Assembly: GCA_030430565.1 (NCBI GenBank)
Contig: JAUIKS010000018.1
Location: 124,001 to 188,000, forward strand
DNA: 64,000 bases
Direction: 5' to 3'
Origin: Polyangia bacterium
GTDB taxonomy: Bacteria > Myxococcota_A > Polyangia > Nannocystales > Nannocystaceae
The first letter of the stretch is position 1, and each line of letters begins with the position of its first letter. Below, piece after piece: positions 45,156-53,689 of this stretch. Below the pieces are notes generated by a model. The model was given only the letters and a program-made list of their open reading frames with translations, did not search any database and was not told the origin of the DNA. A program made the position numbers and the translations under genes.

Positions 45156-45486
45156 CATCCCGAGCTCCGAGCGAGCCCACGCTCGCGACGCGCTGCGTGA
45201 GCACCTCGAGTCCGACGCCGATCTCGAGGGCTGGCTGCGGCGATGGGTTGGGACCTTCGAGTCGCTGGATGCCTACGTCCACAGCGAGCTCGAGGAGATC
45301 ATCGCGCCGCGTGATCAGTGGCTCGCGGGCTACGTCGACACGAGCGCGCTCGCGCGGGACTGGGCCGACTGCTGTCGCGTGGTCTACGGCCACGATCGCC
45401 GCGGTCGCGTCCACGTGTTCGCGTGGCTCGACCTCCACGCCATGGATCCGGCCGAGAAGCGTGATGAGCGCGCTGAACAAGACTGA
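45139..45486 (+). CDS. Small acidic protein, possibly ArdA-like antirestriction fold
   Basis: 115 aa, GTG start with AGGAGG 10 nt upstream, inside the preceding gene. Net acidic, with ELEEIIAPRDQWLAGYVDTS, ALARDW and RGRVHVFAWLD. The order acidic helix, Y-(V/I)-D-x(3)-A-R-D, then a final VF strand resembles the C-terminal part of ArdA DNA-mimic antirestriction proteins. This is a weak match by eye, and the protein is shorter than ArdA (about 165 aa). It may be just a hypothetical protein. Confidence 0.6.
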   Translation: MGTIINIPSSERAHARDALREHLESDADLEGWLRRWVGTFESLDAYVHSELEEIIAPRDQWLAGYVDTSALARDWADCCRVVYGHDRRGRVHVFAWLDLHAMDPAEKRDERAEQD

Positions 45487-45803
45487 CCGCCCGCGGCGCA
45501 AACCGCGGACGGCGAGCGGGTCGACCAGCCGACAAGCACGATAGACCCGCCGCCTGAACCTACCACGAGGGTCTTCTTTCATGGAGGCCCTCGTGTTTTT
45601 CGAACCACCTCACCCGCCGCTGATCCACGGGGTGGCCGCGAGCTTGGGAATCGCCGTGAGCTCGTCGCTCGTGACCGCGACCTGCGTGCTCGGTGTCCGA
45701 AGCGTACTTCGTTGAGTGTCGCGTCGTGAAGTGTGCCCAAAGGCGCGAGCTGGTATTGTGCGTAGTTTGATGGTGTGCGTGAATGAACGTTTGATAACGC
45801 TTC
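45487..45803. other. Intergenic region with terminator and inverted repeat
   Basis: Contains the intrinsic terminator at 45564-45600 and the left arm of an inverted repeat (45794-45803). No further gene supported. Confidence 0.6.
45564..45600 (+). terminator. Intrinsic terminator
   Basis: CACGAGGG / CCCTCGTG stem, 16-nt loop, followed by TTTTT. The clearest factor-independent terminator in the window; it closes the 44811-45486 operon. Confidence 0.85.
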
Positions 45804-45833
45804 ATGCTATCGAGCGAGCGATCGAAGCGTTAT
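45794..45833. promoter_or_regulatory. Inverted repeat ATAACGCTTC-20 nt-GAAGCGTTAT
   Basis: Perfect 10-bp arms (45794-45803 and 45824-45833). It surrounds the first possible ATG (45804) of the next gene, so it is either an operator just upstream of a start at 45843 or an mRNA hairpin that covers the start. Confidence 0.65.
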
Positions 45834-46238
45834 GCTAGCCGCGTGCTCTTGCTCGATACGTCTCGCTCGCCCGAGGTCTTCGTCCCGCGGCTGCTGGCTC
45901 TCTACTTCGACGGTCTCGAGGACTCGCGGCGCGTCGACGAGCGGGCGGCGTTGGCCGAGCTCGCGGGCCCCGAGCGATCGCCGGAGGAGCTGTTGATCGG
46001 GCTGCTCGAGGTCGCGCCGGACGAGTCGATCGCCTGGCTGCACAGACAGATCGACTCGTGCCCGCTGCAGGGCCGCGTCGCGCTGGCGCGGCGGCTCGCG
46101 GTGCTGGCGGAGTTGGTTCAGCTCGCCGAGGAGCGGTATCTTGAGCCTGAGCTGCTTGTGGAGGTTCGAGCGCGACACGGGGAGTCGCTGGGCGACGCGC
46201 TCGTCGCGGTGCTGTCTCGGTCGTTGTCTGTCCTTTAG
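45804..46238 (+). CDS. Hypothetical alpha-helical protein
   Basis: 144 aa from ATG 45804, or 131 aa from GTG 45843. Almost entirely helical and Leu/Glu/Arg-rich (RLLALYFDGLEDSRRVDERA, GRVALARRLAVLAELVQLAE). No signal peptide and no family recognised. No clear ribosome site at either start; the inverted repeat at 45794-45833 favours 45843. Confidence 0.6.
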   Translation: MLSSERSKRYASRVLLLDTSRSPEVFVPRLLALYFDGLEDSRRVDERAALAELAGPERSPEELLIGLLEVAPDESIAWLHRQIDSCPLQGRVALARRLAVLAELVQLAEERYLEPELLVEVRARHGESLGDALVAVLSRSLSVL

Positions 46239-46313
46239 GATGTGTGGCGGAGCGCTTGCGACAGCGGCGTGGAACACTCTTGGAACGCGCGTTGTCGTCG
46301 GTCGTAATGGGTA

Positions 46314-47087
46314 GTGGTCTCAACGGCTTATGCGTGCCGTGGCGGGTGCACGCCGTACTTACTCAACGGGAACGCCGACGCGCCCACGGACCTCGCGCAG
46401 GCTATCCCGATCGACATCTTTGACGAGCCGTTCTCGGTCGGACCCTTTGACGGGACCATCGCGCTCTCTGTTGAGCTGGAGCTGTTCGGCGTCAACTACC
46501 TCAGCACCATGGTCGACCTGCAGTCGGAGATGGGCGGGCCGGTCGACGCGACGGTCGTGAACGAGGGCGAGGTCGTCGACTTCGCGCTGGTGGAGCCGGG
46601 GGTCGATGAGACGACGTCGGCGTGGGGGACCGTGCACGGCGAGGTGGATATCGCGGCGACGCTGACGTTTATCCCGTCGATCGAGATTCAGGGGCTGACG
46701 CTCGATGAGGAGCTGGCGGTCGACTTCCCGCTGAATGAGGGCGTGGCGATCGCGTTTGAGCCGGCGCAGATGGACTTCGCGGGGCCGCCGGAGCCGCCGG
46801 AGCCGGAGACGACGGGCTCGCCGGAGCCGGAGACGACGGAGGGCCCGGACTCGGATAGCGATGGGTCAACCGACGGCGATCCGACGGTCGATCCGACGAC
46901 GGGGACCACGGGGGACGCGTCGGCGGGTCCGGAGACGACGGGCGATCCGATGGGCGACTCGGGCACCGACAGCGATGGTGTCGAGGACGAGGGCTGCGGG
47001 TGCTCGGCGGATGAGGGCGATCGCGGGGCGGCCGGCTTCGCGCTGCTTGGCCTCGCGCTGCTGGGCCTGCGTCGTCGGCGTCGCTGA
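46314..47087 (+). CDS. MYXO-CTERM protein, apparently lacking its signal peptide
   Basis: 257 aa from a GTG at 46314. Acidic beta-rich N-terminal domain (about 15-150: DAPTDLAQAIPIDIFDEPFS, GTIALSVELELFGVNYLSTM), a Pro/Glu/Thr/Asp/Ser linker (about 155-225), and a MYXO-CTERM sorting tail (CGCSADEG, hydrophobic GAAGFALLGLALLGL, then RRRRR). MYXO-CTERM proteins are exported and surface-anchored, yet the N-terminus (VSTAYACRGGC) has no signal peptide. The 5' end is therefore probably lost or disrupted, and no upstream frame restores it. Confidence 0.75.
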   Translation: MVSTAYACRGGCTPYLLNGNADAPTDLAQAIPIDIFDEPFSVGPFDGTIALSVELELFGVNYLSTMVDLQSEMGGPVDATVVNEGEVVDFALVEPGVDETTSAWGTVHGEVDIAATLTFIPSIEIQGLTLDEELAVDFPLNEGVAIAFEPAQMDFAGPPEPPEPETTGSPEPETTEGPDSDSDGSTDGDPTVDPTTGTTGDASAGPETTGDPMGDSGTDSDGVEDEGCGCSADEGDRGAAGFALLGLALLGLRRRRR

Positions 47088-47227
47088 GCCGAGCGAGCCG
47101 CGCGCGTTCGAACGCTACGGGCGGCCGCGCGTATGCGCGGCGACGCCCCGTGGCGCGATCGGGGCGCGCGCGACCGTGTATCAGCGCTCGACGCGTGGGT
47201 GCCTCGGCGCGCGAGTTGGGGCATAAA

Positions 47228-48286
47228 GTGCCCGTGCACGGCTCGCTCCTCGCCAGGCTCTCCGCGTCGCTGCTGCGTGGGTCGATCAAGCTCCCACGCG
47301 TGTTCGGGAGGTCGCCGGCGAGGCTCGAGCATCCGCAGACGGGCGCGGTGCTGGATCGCGAGACGGCCGCGTACTTCGCGTTGCTGCGCGCGAGCGGGAT
47401 GGTGAGGCTCGACCGCATGCCGCTGGTGCAGCTGCGGAGGACGTATCGCTTGTCGGGCTTCGTGATGGATGTTCTGCCGACGCCGCTGGCGGCGGTCGAG
47501 GACCGGGCGATCCCGGGGCCCGGCGGCTACAGCGTGCCGGTGCGGGTTTACACGCCGGAGTTTAATGTCGGCGCGCTGCCGATCTTGGTGTACATGCACG
47601 GCGGCGGCTTCATCATGGGTGATCTCGACAGCCATGACGGGGCGTGTCGTCGCCTGGCTAAAGGGGCACGTTGTGTGGTGGTCGCGGTCGACTACCGGCT
47701 GGCGCCGGAGCACCCGTTCCCGGCGGCGGTCGAGGACGCCTACGCGGCGTTTCACTGGATCCGCGAGCACGCGGCGACGTTCGGGGGGACGCCGGATCGG
47801 GTGGCGATCGGGGGCGACAGCGCGGGCGGCAACCTGTCGCTCGTGACGTCGCTGCGCTCGCGTGACGCGGGGGCGCCGATGCCGAGCTTGCAGCTGCTGA
47901 TTTACCCAGGCGCCGATATGACGGGCTCGTGTCCTTCACGGACGCTGCGGGAGCTGGAGTTCTACTTGACGCCGCAGACGATGGAGCGCTTCACGACCTC
48001 GTATGTTCCGCGTGGGCATGACCTCCGAGATCCCGATGTCTCGCCGCTGTTCGCGGAGAGCATGCGGGGCTTGCCGCCGACGCGGATCGTGCTCGCGGGC
48101 TTTGATCCGCTGCGGGACGAGGGCCTGCGGGTGCGCGAGCGCCTCGAGCAGGATGGCGTCGACGTGGTCCTGACCGAGGAGGGGGCACTGGTCCACGGCT
48201 TTATCAATATGGGCGGCGTGATCCCCAACGCCGCGCAGGCGCTGGACCGCGTGGTCGTGGAGCTGCAGCGCGGGCTCGCGGGCTGA
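47228..48286 (+). CDS. Alpha/beta-hydrolase, HSL-type esterase/lipase
   Basis: 352 aa from GTG 47228 (the frame is open from 47150). Hormone-sensitive-lipase-family serine hydrolase: oxyanion motif HGGGF (about 130), nucleophile elbow GDSAGG (about 200), Asp in FDPLRDEG (about 296) and His in LVHGF (about 326). The conserved VDYRLAPEHPFPAAVEDAY is present. No signal peptide, so a cytoplasmic esterase on short-chain esters is likely. A palindrome GCGTTCGAACGC lies upstream at 47104-47115. Next gene is an oxidoreductase on the same strand, 103 nt away. Confidence 0.9.
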   Translation: MPVHGSLLARLSASLLRGSIKLPRVFGRSPARLEHPQTGAVLDRETAAYFALLRASGMVRLDRMPLVQLRRTYRLSGFVMDVLPTPLAAVEDRAIPGPGGYSVPVRVYTPEFNVGALPILVYMHGGGFIMGDLDSHDGACRRLAKGARCVVVAVDYRLAPEHPFPAAVEDAYAAFHWIREHAATFGGTPDRVAIGGDSAGGNLSLVTSLRSRDAGAPMPSLQLLIYPGADMTGSCPSRTLRELEFYLTPQTMERFTTSYVPRGHDLRDPDVSPLFAESMRGLPPTRIVLAGFDPLRDEGLRVRERLEQDGVDVVLTEEGALVHGFINMGGVIPNAAQALDRVVVELQRGLAG

Positions 48287-48389
48287 GGCTGCTGCTCGCG
48301 TGATCGCGTAATAAAGAAGATCCCGCGGCGAGCGGCCGGGGAGCTCGCGCCGCTGGACGTAGGCGCTGATCTGATCGACGCTCTGCACC

Positions 48390-49415
48390 ATGAGCGGCGA
48401 TTCGAATACGCGCGTCTACCAGATCGAGGACTCTTTCGGGCTCGATAACCTCACCGTGGCCGCGCGCCCGGAGCGAGCGCCGGGGCCGGGCGAGGTGGCG
48501 GTGGCGGTGCGCGCGGTGTCGCTCAACTATCGCGATCTGTTGATGGTGCGCGGGCGCTACAACCCGCGTCAGCCGCTGCCGCTGATCCCGTGCTCGGACG
48601 GGGTGGGTGAGGTGGTGGCGCTGGGCGCCGGGGTCTCGGGGCTGAAGCTGGGCGATCGCGTGGCCGGGATGTTCGCGCAGGACTGGGCGAGCGGGGCGCC
48701 GACGAAGCAGGCGATGTCGTCGACGCTGGGCGGGCCGCGCGACGGGATGTTGGCGGCGCGGGTGGTGCTGCCGGCGCACGGGGTCGCGCCGGTGCCGGGG
48801 CATCTAGAGGACGCGGAGGCGGCGACGCTGCCGTGCGCGGCGCTGACGGCTTGGAGCGCGCTGGTGACCCTGGGCGGCGTGAAGGCGGGGGATACGGTCC
48901 TGGTTCAGGGGACAGGTGGTGTCTCGATCTTCGCGCTGCAGTTCGCGCAGCTGCTCGGGGCGCGGGTGATCGCGACGTCGAGCAGCGACGCGAAGCTCGA
49001 GCGCGTGCGGGCGATGGGCGCGTGGCGGACGATCAACTACCGGACGACGCCGGACTGGGGGAAGGTCGCGCGCCGGCTGAGCGACGGCGGGGTCGATCAC
49101 GTGGTCGAGGTCGGCGGGGCGGGGACGCTGCAGCAGTCGATCCGGGCGATGCGACCGGGCGGGCGGATCAGCTTGATCGGGGTGCTGGCGGGCGGGGCGT
49201 CGGACTTGAACATGACGCCGGTGCTGATGCAGCAGATCCGGATCCAGGGGGTCTTCGTCGGTCACCGAGAGGGCTTTGGGGCCATGTGCAGGGCGATCGA
49301 GCAGCACGCGCTGCGTCCGGTCGTGGATCGCGTGTTCGCCTTCGAGGAGGCGCGCGCGGCCTTCGAGCACCTGGCGAGCGGGCAGCACTTCGGGAAGGTG
49401 TGCGTCTCGATCTGA
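48390..49415 (+). CDS. Zinc-type/MDR NAD(P)-dependent alcohol dehydrogenase family protein
   Basis: 341 aa. Medium-chain dehydrogenase fold: N-terminal GroES-like domain (LNYRDLLMVRGRY, CSDGVGEVVALG, GDRVAGMF) and a Rossmann domain with VQGTGGVSIFALQFAQLLGA (about 172-191) and SSSDAKLERVRAMGA. It lacks the structural-zinc Cys cluster and resembles quinone-oxidoreductase-like or zinc-free MDR members; CSD at about 70 holds a possible catalytic Cys. Substrate unknown. Perhaps co-transcribed with the esterase. Confidence 0.9.
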   Translation: MSGDSNTRVYQIEDSFGLDNLTVAARPERAPGPGEVAVAVRAVSLNYRDLLMVRGRYNPRQPLPLIPCSDGVGEVVALGAGVSGLKLGDRVAGMFAQDWASGAPTKQAMSSTLGGPRDGMLAARVVLPAHGVAPVPGHLEDAEAATLPCAALTAWSALVTLGGVKAGDTVLVQGTGGVSIFALQFAQLLGARVIATSSSDAKLERVRAMGAWRTINYRTTPDWGKVARRLSDGGVDHVVEVGGAGTLQQSIRAMRPGGRISLIGVLAGGASDLNMTPVLMQQIRIQGVFVGHREGFGAMCRAIEQHALRPVVDRVFAFEEARAAFEHLASGQHFGKVCVSI

Positions 49416-49653
49416 TCCCGTGACTTGAGCGTGCGAGACACGCGGCGTGGTTTCGTCGCGTTTCTCCGTGTTGCACGCGGGGCTCTTGGAGGGGATGTGA
49501 GCGTTTGGCGCGGTCGTGTGTCCCTTCGAGCACCCTGAGCGCGCGAGCATCGGGTCGCTGCTGAACGCGTGGGCTCCCTCCTCCTTCCGGGCGGCGAGCG
49601 CCTGGGCAATTGAAGCGGACGAACGCTCGCGCGCTCCGTGGCTGTCGGGGAGA

Positions 49654-50559
49654 TCAGTAGCCGATGTCGTAGCAGTCGCAGCCGTCGCCGCTGCAGTCGG
49701 CGGGGGTCGTGGCGTCGGCGCTGAGCGTGACGGTGAAGGTGCGCTCGGCGGGCTGCTCGTGCTGCTCGATCATCTCCCAGACGGCGGCCGCGCCGTCGTT
49801 GCCGCCGTCGATCTCGGCGGCGTCGGCGTTGGTGAGGAAGGGGACGTGGACGCTCGCGGGGCCCTCGTAGGCCTGATCGTTGAGGGTGATGGGGCCGACG
49901 GCGAAGTCGATCGGGCCGTAGTCGGAGCAGTAGCTCATGTCGAACTTGCCCCACACGTCGTCGGGGCAGCCGCTGCCGGTGACGTTGGGGAAGCGGACGT
50001 TGGCCGCGGCCTCGCAGGCGGGGTCGTCGTTGAGGTCGCAGCGGAACATGTGCTTGTAGGCGAACTGGGAGACGGCGAGGCAGGGGTGGCGACACGCGGT
50101 GACGCGCATCGGGATCGGGTCGCCGGCGCGGACGCTGCTGGGCACGCAGACCTGACCGCGGAAGAAGGGCATGGTCACGGGGCCGAGGTCGCCTCCGCCT
50201 TGGTCGGTGCAGTCGGGCGGTCCGTCGCAGCTCACGGGGTCGGGCCAGCCGCCCGTGCTCGCGCCGCCGGTGCCGCCGGTGCCGCCCGGTCCGGCGGAGC
50301 TCTCGGGGCCCGCCGAGGTCGCGGCGGTGGTGCTCACGTCGGTGGCGTCGGTCAGGTCGGTGCCGCCCGCCGTGCCGCCGCACTCCGGCGACATGATGGC
50401 GCAATCGACCAGGTCCTTGTGGGGGCCCTCGCAGCCGCCGCTCGCGAGGGCGAGGGCCGGGAGCAGGAGCGTCGCGGGCGGGAGCCAGCGAGGCGCGGAA
50501 AGACGAGCGGCGAACAGTCGGGCGAGGCGGCTCGGCGCGGTGGCGCGGAGGTGTGTCAT
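49654..50559 (-). CDS. Cys-rich lipoprotein of unknown function
   Basis: 301 aa from the ATG at 50559; a longer frame to 50670 lacks a signal sequence. Lipobox ASGGC (about 38), a Thr/Ser/Gly linker, then a Cys-containing beta domain (about 100-301) with about 12 Cys: SCDGPPDCTDQGGG, VCVPSSVRAGDPIPMRVTAC, CLAVSQFAYKHMFRCDLNDD, MSYCSDYGPIDFAVGPITLN, DCSGDGCDCYDIGY. Expected on the outer membrane. Convergent with the oxidoreductase gene; the 238-nt gap between them holds no clear hairpin. Confidence 0.78.
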   Translation of the reverse strand: MTHLRATAPSRLARLFAARLSAPRWLPPATLLLPALALASGGCEGPHKDLVDCAIMSPECGGTAGGTDLTDATDVSTTAATSAGPESSAGPGGTGGTGGASTGGWPDPVSCDGPPDCTDQGGGDLGPVTMPFFRGQVCVPSSVRAGDPIPMRVTACRHPCLAVSQFAYKHMFRCDLNDDPACEAAANVRFPNVTGSGCPDDVWGKFDMSYCSDYGPIDFAVGPITLNDQAYEGPASVHVPFLTNADAAEIDGGNDGAAAVWEMIEQHEQPAERTFTVTLSADATTPADCSGDGCDCYDIGY

Positions 50560-50784
50560 CCGGTGCAGTCTACCGAAGGCCCCCGCGCGGAGACGTCCGC
50601 GAGGTCCCCAGGCGAGGTCCCGAAGATCCGGAGAGCTGCTCGATGTGACCTGGGAAATATTTCTGTTCATCTTTAAAATCGTTATATTTCAACAGTTTGA
50701 AGATCGTGAAATTTCATTGTTGACCAGAGTCTAGATTTCGGTCATTTGATCTTGGTGTCCTGGCAGTACGCTGAGGCCGAGCGC

Positions 50785-51513
50785 ATGCTCCGCGAGTTCG
50801 CGGGTCCGGAGGCGGGCCCGGGGGCCGATCCGAAGCTGCGCAAGCGCGCGCGCATCGTCGAGGCGGCCACCGAGCTGTTTATCGAGCGGGGCTACCGAAA
50901 GGCGACGATCGACGAGGTGGCCGAACGGGCAGGTATCGCCAAAGGGACGGTGTACCTCTACTTCAAGAACAAGCTCGCGCTGCTGGTGACCGCGGCCGCG
51001 CGCGAGAAGCTGCGCTACCTCGCGCGGATCAAGCCGGTCTACGTCGAAGATCTGCCGGCGAGCGTGCGTCTCAAGCGATGGTTGGTCGCTGTGTACGTCC
51101 TCGCGCATGAGATGCCGCTGGCCTCGAGGCTGCTCAAGGATCCGCAGGAGCTGATGCGGGTGTACGACGAGCTGCCGCCGGAGCTGATGAGCCAGGGGCT
51201 GCAGCAGGGTGATGAGTTCCTAGGGGAGCTCATCGACGAGGCGGCGGGCGAGCACGGCTGGAACGCGGTCGAGCTGCAGGATCGCGTCAAGGTCCTGGGC
51301 GGGCTCGTGTACTTCAGCTCGATGATCGGAGACGAGCGCGTGCGTCGAGGGCTCTCGCTCGAGCGCTACGCGACGATCCTGGCGGACTTGATCGTCGACG
51401 GCCTCGCAACCCGTGGCGAGAGTCCAAGCTCCGGCGCGAGCCGGCGTACGGACTCTCACCGCGGGCTGCTCGATGTTCGAGCTGGCTCGCCAGGTCGCGT
51501 GAAAGGAGAATGA
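50785..51513 (+). CDS. TetR-family transcriptional regulator
   Basis: 242 aa from ATG 50785 (GAGG upstream); a TTG at 50746 or GTG at 50755 are alternatives. HTH in residues about 18-62: RIVEAATELFIERGYRKATI, DEVAERAGIAKGTVYLYFKN. The ligand-binding half is helical and divergent. Its stop overlaps the start region of the LolA-like gene, so it heads the six-gene transport operon and likely regulates it. An AT-rich leader (50650-50745) holds the palindrome TGAAATTTCA and TTGACC...GGTCA arms (50721-50744) as operator candidates. Confidence 0.92.
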   Translation: MLREFAGPEAGPGADPKLRKRARIVEAATELFIERGYRKATIDEVAERAGIAKGTVYLYFKNKLALLVTAAAREKLRYLARIKPVYVEDLPASVRLKRWLVAVYVLAHEMPLASRLLKDPQELMRVYDELPPELMSQGLQQGDEFLGELIDEAAGEHGWNAVELQDRVKVLGGLVYFSSMIGDERVRRGLSLERYATILADLIVDGLATRGESPSSGASRRTDSHRGLLDVRAGSPGRVKGE

Positions 51514-51515
51514 GC

Positions 51516-52388
51516 ATGTCACGTCACAATGGATCTGCCCCTCGCCGGAGCCCCGCGCTCCGTCGCCTGCTGGCCGCTTTGCTGCTGCCGGGCGCGCTGC
51601 TGCTCGGGGGTCCCGCGCTCGCCGGTGAGCGCGACGCGCCCGCGCCCGCGGAGGCGCCGGCTGAGTCCGCGCTGCCGGCGGACGCGCCGTCGCCGGAGTC
51701 GCCGGAGTTCCTGAGCTACGTGATGAACCGGGTCGATGACCTGTACCGCGGCGAGAGCAGCCACGGCGTCATGGAGATGCAGGTCAAGACCAAGCACTGG
51801 TCGCGGACGATGGTGCTCGAGACGTGGTCGCTGGGCGAGTCGTTCTCGCTGGTGCGGATCCTGATCCCGAAGAAGGAGCGGGGGACGGCGACGCTGAAGG
51901 CCGAGAAGGACCTGTTCACGTACCTGAACAAGACGCGGCGGACCATCAAGATCTCGGGCGCGATGATGGGCGCGTCGTGGATGGGGAGCCACTTCACGAA
52001 CGACGACCTGGTGAAGGAGTCGCGCTACGAGGACGACTTCGACGCGGTGCTGAGCGGGCGCGGCGAGGCCGAGGGCGCGGCGACCTACGAGTTCACGCTG
52101 ACGCCGAAGCCGGACGCGGCGGTCGTGTGGGGCAAGGTCACGGTGTCGATCCGCCAGGCCGATCTGCTGCCGGTCGCCACGGTGTTCTACGACGAGGACG
52201 GCGTCGCGGTGCGCAAGCAGGAGTTCGCGGGCTACAAGACGGTGAGCGGCCGGACGCTGCCGACCGTCATGAAGATGACGCCCCTCGATCAGCCGGGCGA
52301 GTACACGCAGGTGACGTGGAAGAAGATGGCCTTCGACGTCGAGCTGGATAAGTCGTTCTTCACGCTGCAGCGGCTGAAGTCGATGTAG
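51516..52388 (+). CDS. LolA-like outer-membrane lipoprotein-sorting protein
   Basis: 290 aa. Start 51516 chosen because AAGGAG lies 7 nt upstream; the ATG at 51510 is too close to it. Signal peptide (LLAALLLPGALLLGGPALA), a Pro/Ala linker, then the LolA-like fold of the outer-membrane lipoprotein-sorting family (about 60-290: MEMQVKTKHWSRTMVLETWS, RILIPKKERGTATLKAEKDL, SWMGSHFTNDDL, VTVSIRQADLLPVATVFYDE). The partner permeases and ATPase downstream fit a Lol- or RND-like export system for a lipid or lipoprotein. Confidence 0.88.
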   Translation: MSRHNGSAPRRSPALRRLLAALLLPGALLLGGPALAGERDAPAPAEAPAESALPADAPSPESPEFLSYVMNRVDDLYRGESSHGVMEMQVKTKHWSRTMVLETWSLGESFSLVRILIPKKERGTATLKAEKDLFTYLNKTRRTIKISGAMMGASWMGSHFTNDDLVKESRYEDDFDAVLSGRGEAEGAATYEFTLTPKPDAAVVWGKVTVSIRQADLLPVATVFYDEDGVAVRKQEFAGYKTVSGRTLPTVMKMTPLDQPGEYTQVTWKKMAFDVELDKSFFTLQRLKSM

Positions 52389-52458
52389 CGAAGCGGTCGA
52401 GATGGAATAGACATGGCCGTGAGGACATGATGCAGCGAACGCCACGGAGGGCCCGCGC

Positions 52459-53676
52459 GTGAACCCCTTCGTCCTCGCCTGGCGAAACGTCTGGCGCAGC
52501 CGCCGGCGCAGCCTCGTGACGATCTCGGCGATGAGCTTCGCGCTCTTCATGATGATCGTCTACACGGGGCTGGTCGCGGGCTACATGTCGGGCCTCGAGC
52601 GCAACATGCTCGACCTCGAGATGGGCGACATGCAGGTGTTCTCGAGCGAGTACCGCGACGACCCCTCGCTCTACAGCCTGATCGAGGAGCCCGACGCGCT
52701 GCTCGAGCGCCTCGACGCCGAGGGCTTCCCGGCCGCGCCGCGGCTGCTCGGCTCGGGGCTCGCGGCCGCGGGGGACGCGTCGGCGGGCGTCGAGCTGCGC
52801 GGCGTCGACGTCGCGCGCGACGAGGCGGTGAGCGAGGTCTACCTGCACGTCGTCAAGGGCGCGTGGCTGGACCCGGCGGACGCGAGCGGGGTGGTGCTCG
52901 GCAACCGGCTGGCGCGCACGCTCGCGGTCGGGGTCGGCGACGAGATCGTGGTGCTCTCGCAGGCCTCGGACGGCTCGATGGCGAACGACCTCTACATCGT
53001 CCGCGGCGTGCTCAAGAACATCGCCGACGGGGTCGATCGCGCGGGCGTGTTCATGAACGAGGCGGCGTTTCGCGAGTTCTTCGTGGTCCCCGCGGGCGCG
53101 CACCAGCTGATCGTGCGGCGGCCCGAGGCGCTCGAGCTCGACCCGGCGGCGGCGCGGGCGCGCGCGCTCGCCGAGGGACATGACCTGAAGACCTGGCGCG
53201 AGCTGATGCCGACGATCGCGTCGATGATGGACTCGATGAGCGGGGCGATGTACGTGATGTACGGCATCATCTACATCGCGATCGGCATCGTGCTGCTGAA
53301 CACCATGCTGATGGCGGTGTTCGAGCGCGTGCGCGAGTTCGGCGTGCTCAAGGCGCTGGGCGTGAGCCCGCGCGGCGTGATGCGCCTGATCCTGCTCGAG
53401 AGCCTGCTTCAGGCGTTGATCGCGGTGGTCCTCGCGGTCGCGCTCTCGGTCCCGGCGTTCACGTACTTGATGACCACGGGCATCGACCTGTCGAGCGTCG
53501 CCCGCGACATCTCGGTGATGGGCCTGGCGCTCGACCCGATCTGGCGGGCCGAGGTCGACGCGGCGACGTACATCGGCCCGATCGTGACGATGCTCGTGAT
53601 CATCACGCTCGCGGTCCTCTACCCGGCGATCCGCGCGGCGGTGATCCGGCCGGTGGAGGCGATGCGGCACCGATGA
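52459..53676 (+). CDS. FtsX/MacB-type ABC transporter permease 1
   Basis: 405 aa, GTG start. Architecture of LolC/E and MacB permeases: an N-terminal helix (RSLVTISAMSFALFMMIVYT) after WRNVWRSRRR, a large periplasmic MacB-PCD-like domain (about 50-260), then three C-terminal helices (YVMYGIIYIAIGIVLLNTML; LILLESLLQALIAVVLAVAL; IVTMLVIITLAVLYPAIRA) with the signature RVREFGVLKALG between them. Pairs with the next gene (13 nt gap) as the two permease subunits. Confidence 0.92.
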   Translation: MNPFVLAWRNVWRSRRRSLVTISAMSFALFMMIVYTGLVAGYMSGLERNMLDLEMGDMQVFSSEYRDDPSLYSLIEEPDALLERLDAEGFPAAPRLLGSGLAAAGDASAGVELRGVDVARDEAVSEVYLHVVKGAWLDPADASGVVLGNRLARTLAVGVGDEIVVLSQASDGSMANDLYIVRGVLKNIADGVDRAGVFMNEAAFREFFVVPAGAHQLIVRRPEALELDPAAARARALAEGHDLKTWRELMPTIASMMDSMSGAMYVMYGIIYIAIGIVLLNTMLMAVFERVREFGVLKALGVSPRGVMRLILLESLLQALIAVVLAVALSVPAFTYLMTTGIDLSSVARDISVMGLALDPIWRAEVDAATYIGPIVTMLVIITLAVLYPAIRAAVIRPVEAMRHR

Positions 53677-53689
53677 GGGGGGCGAGGGC

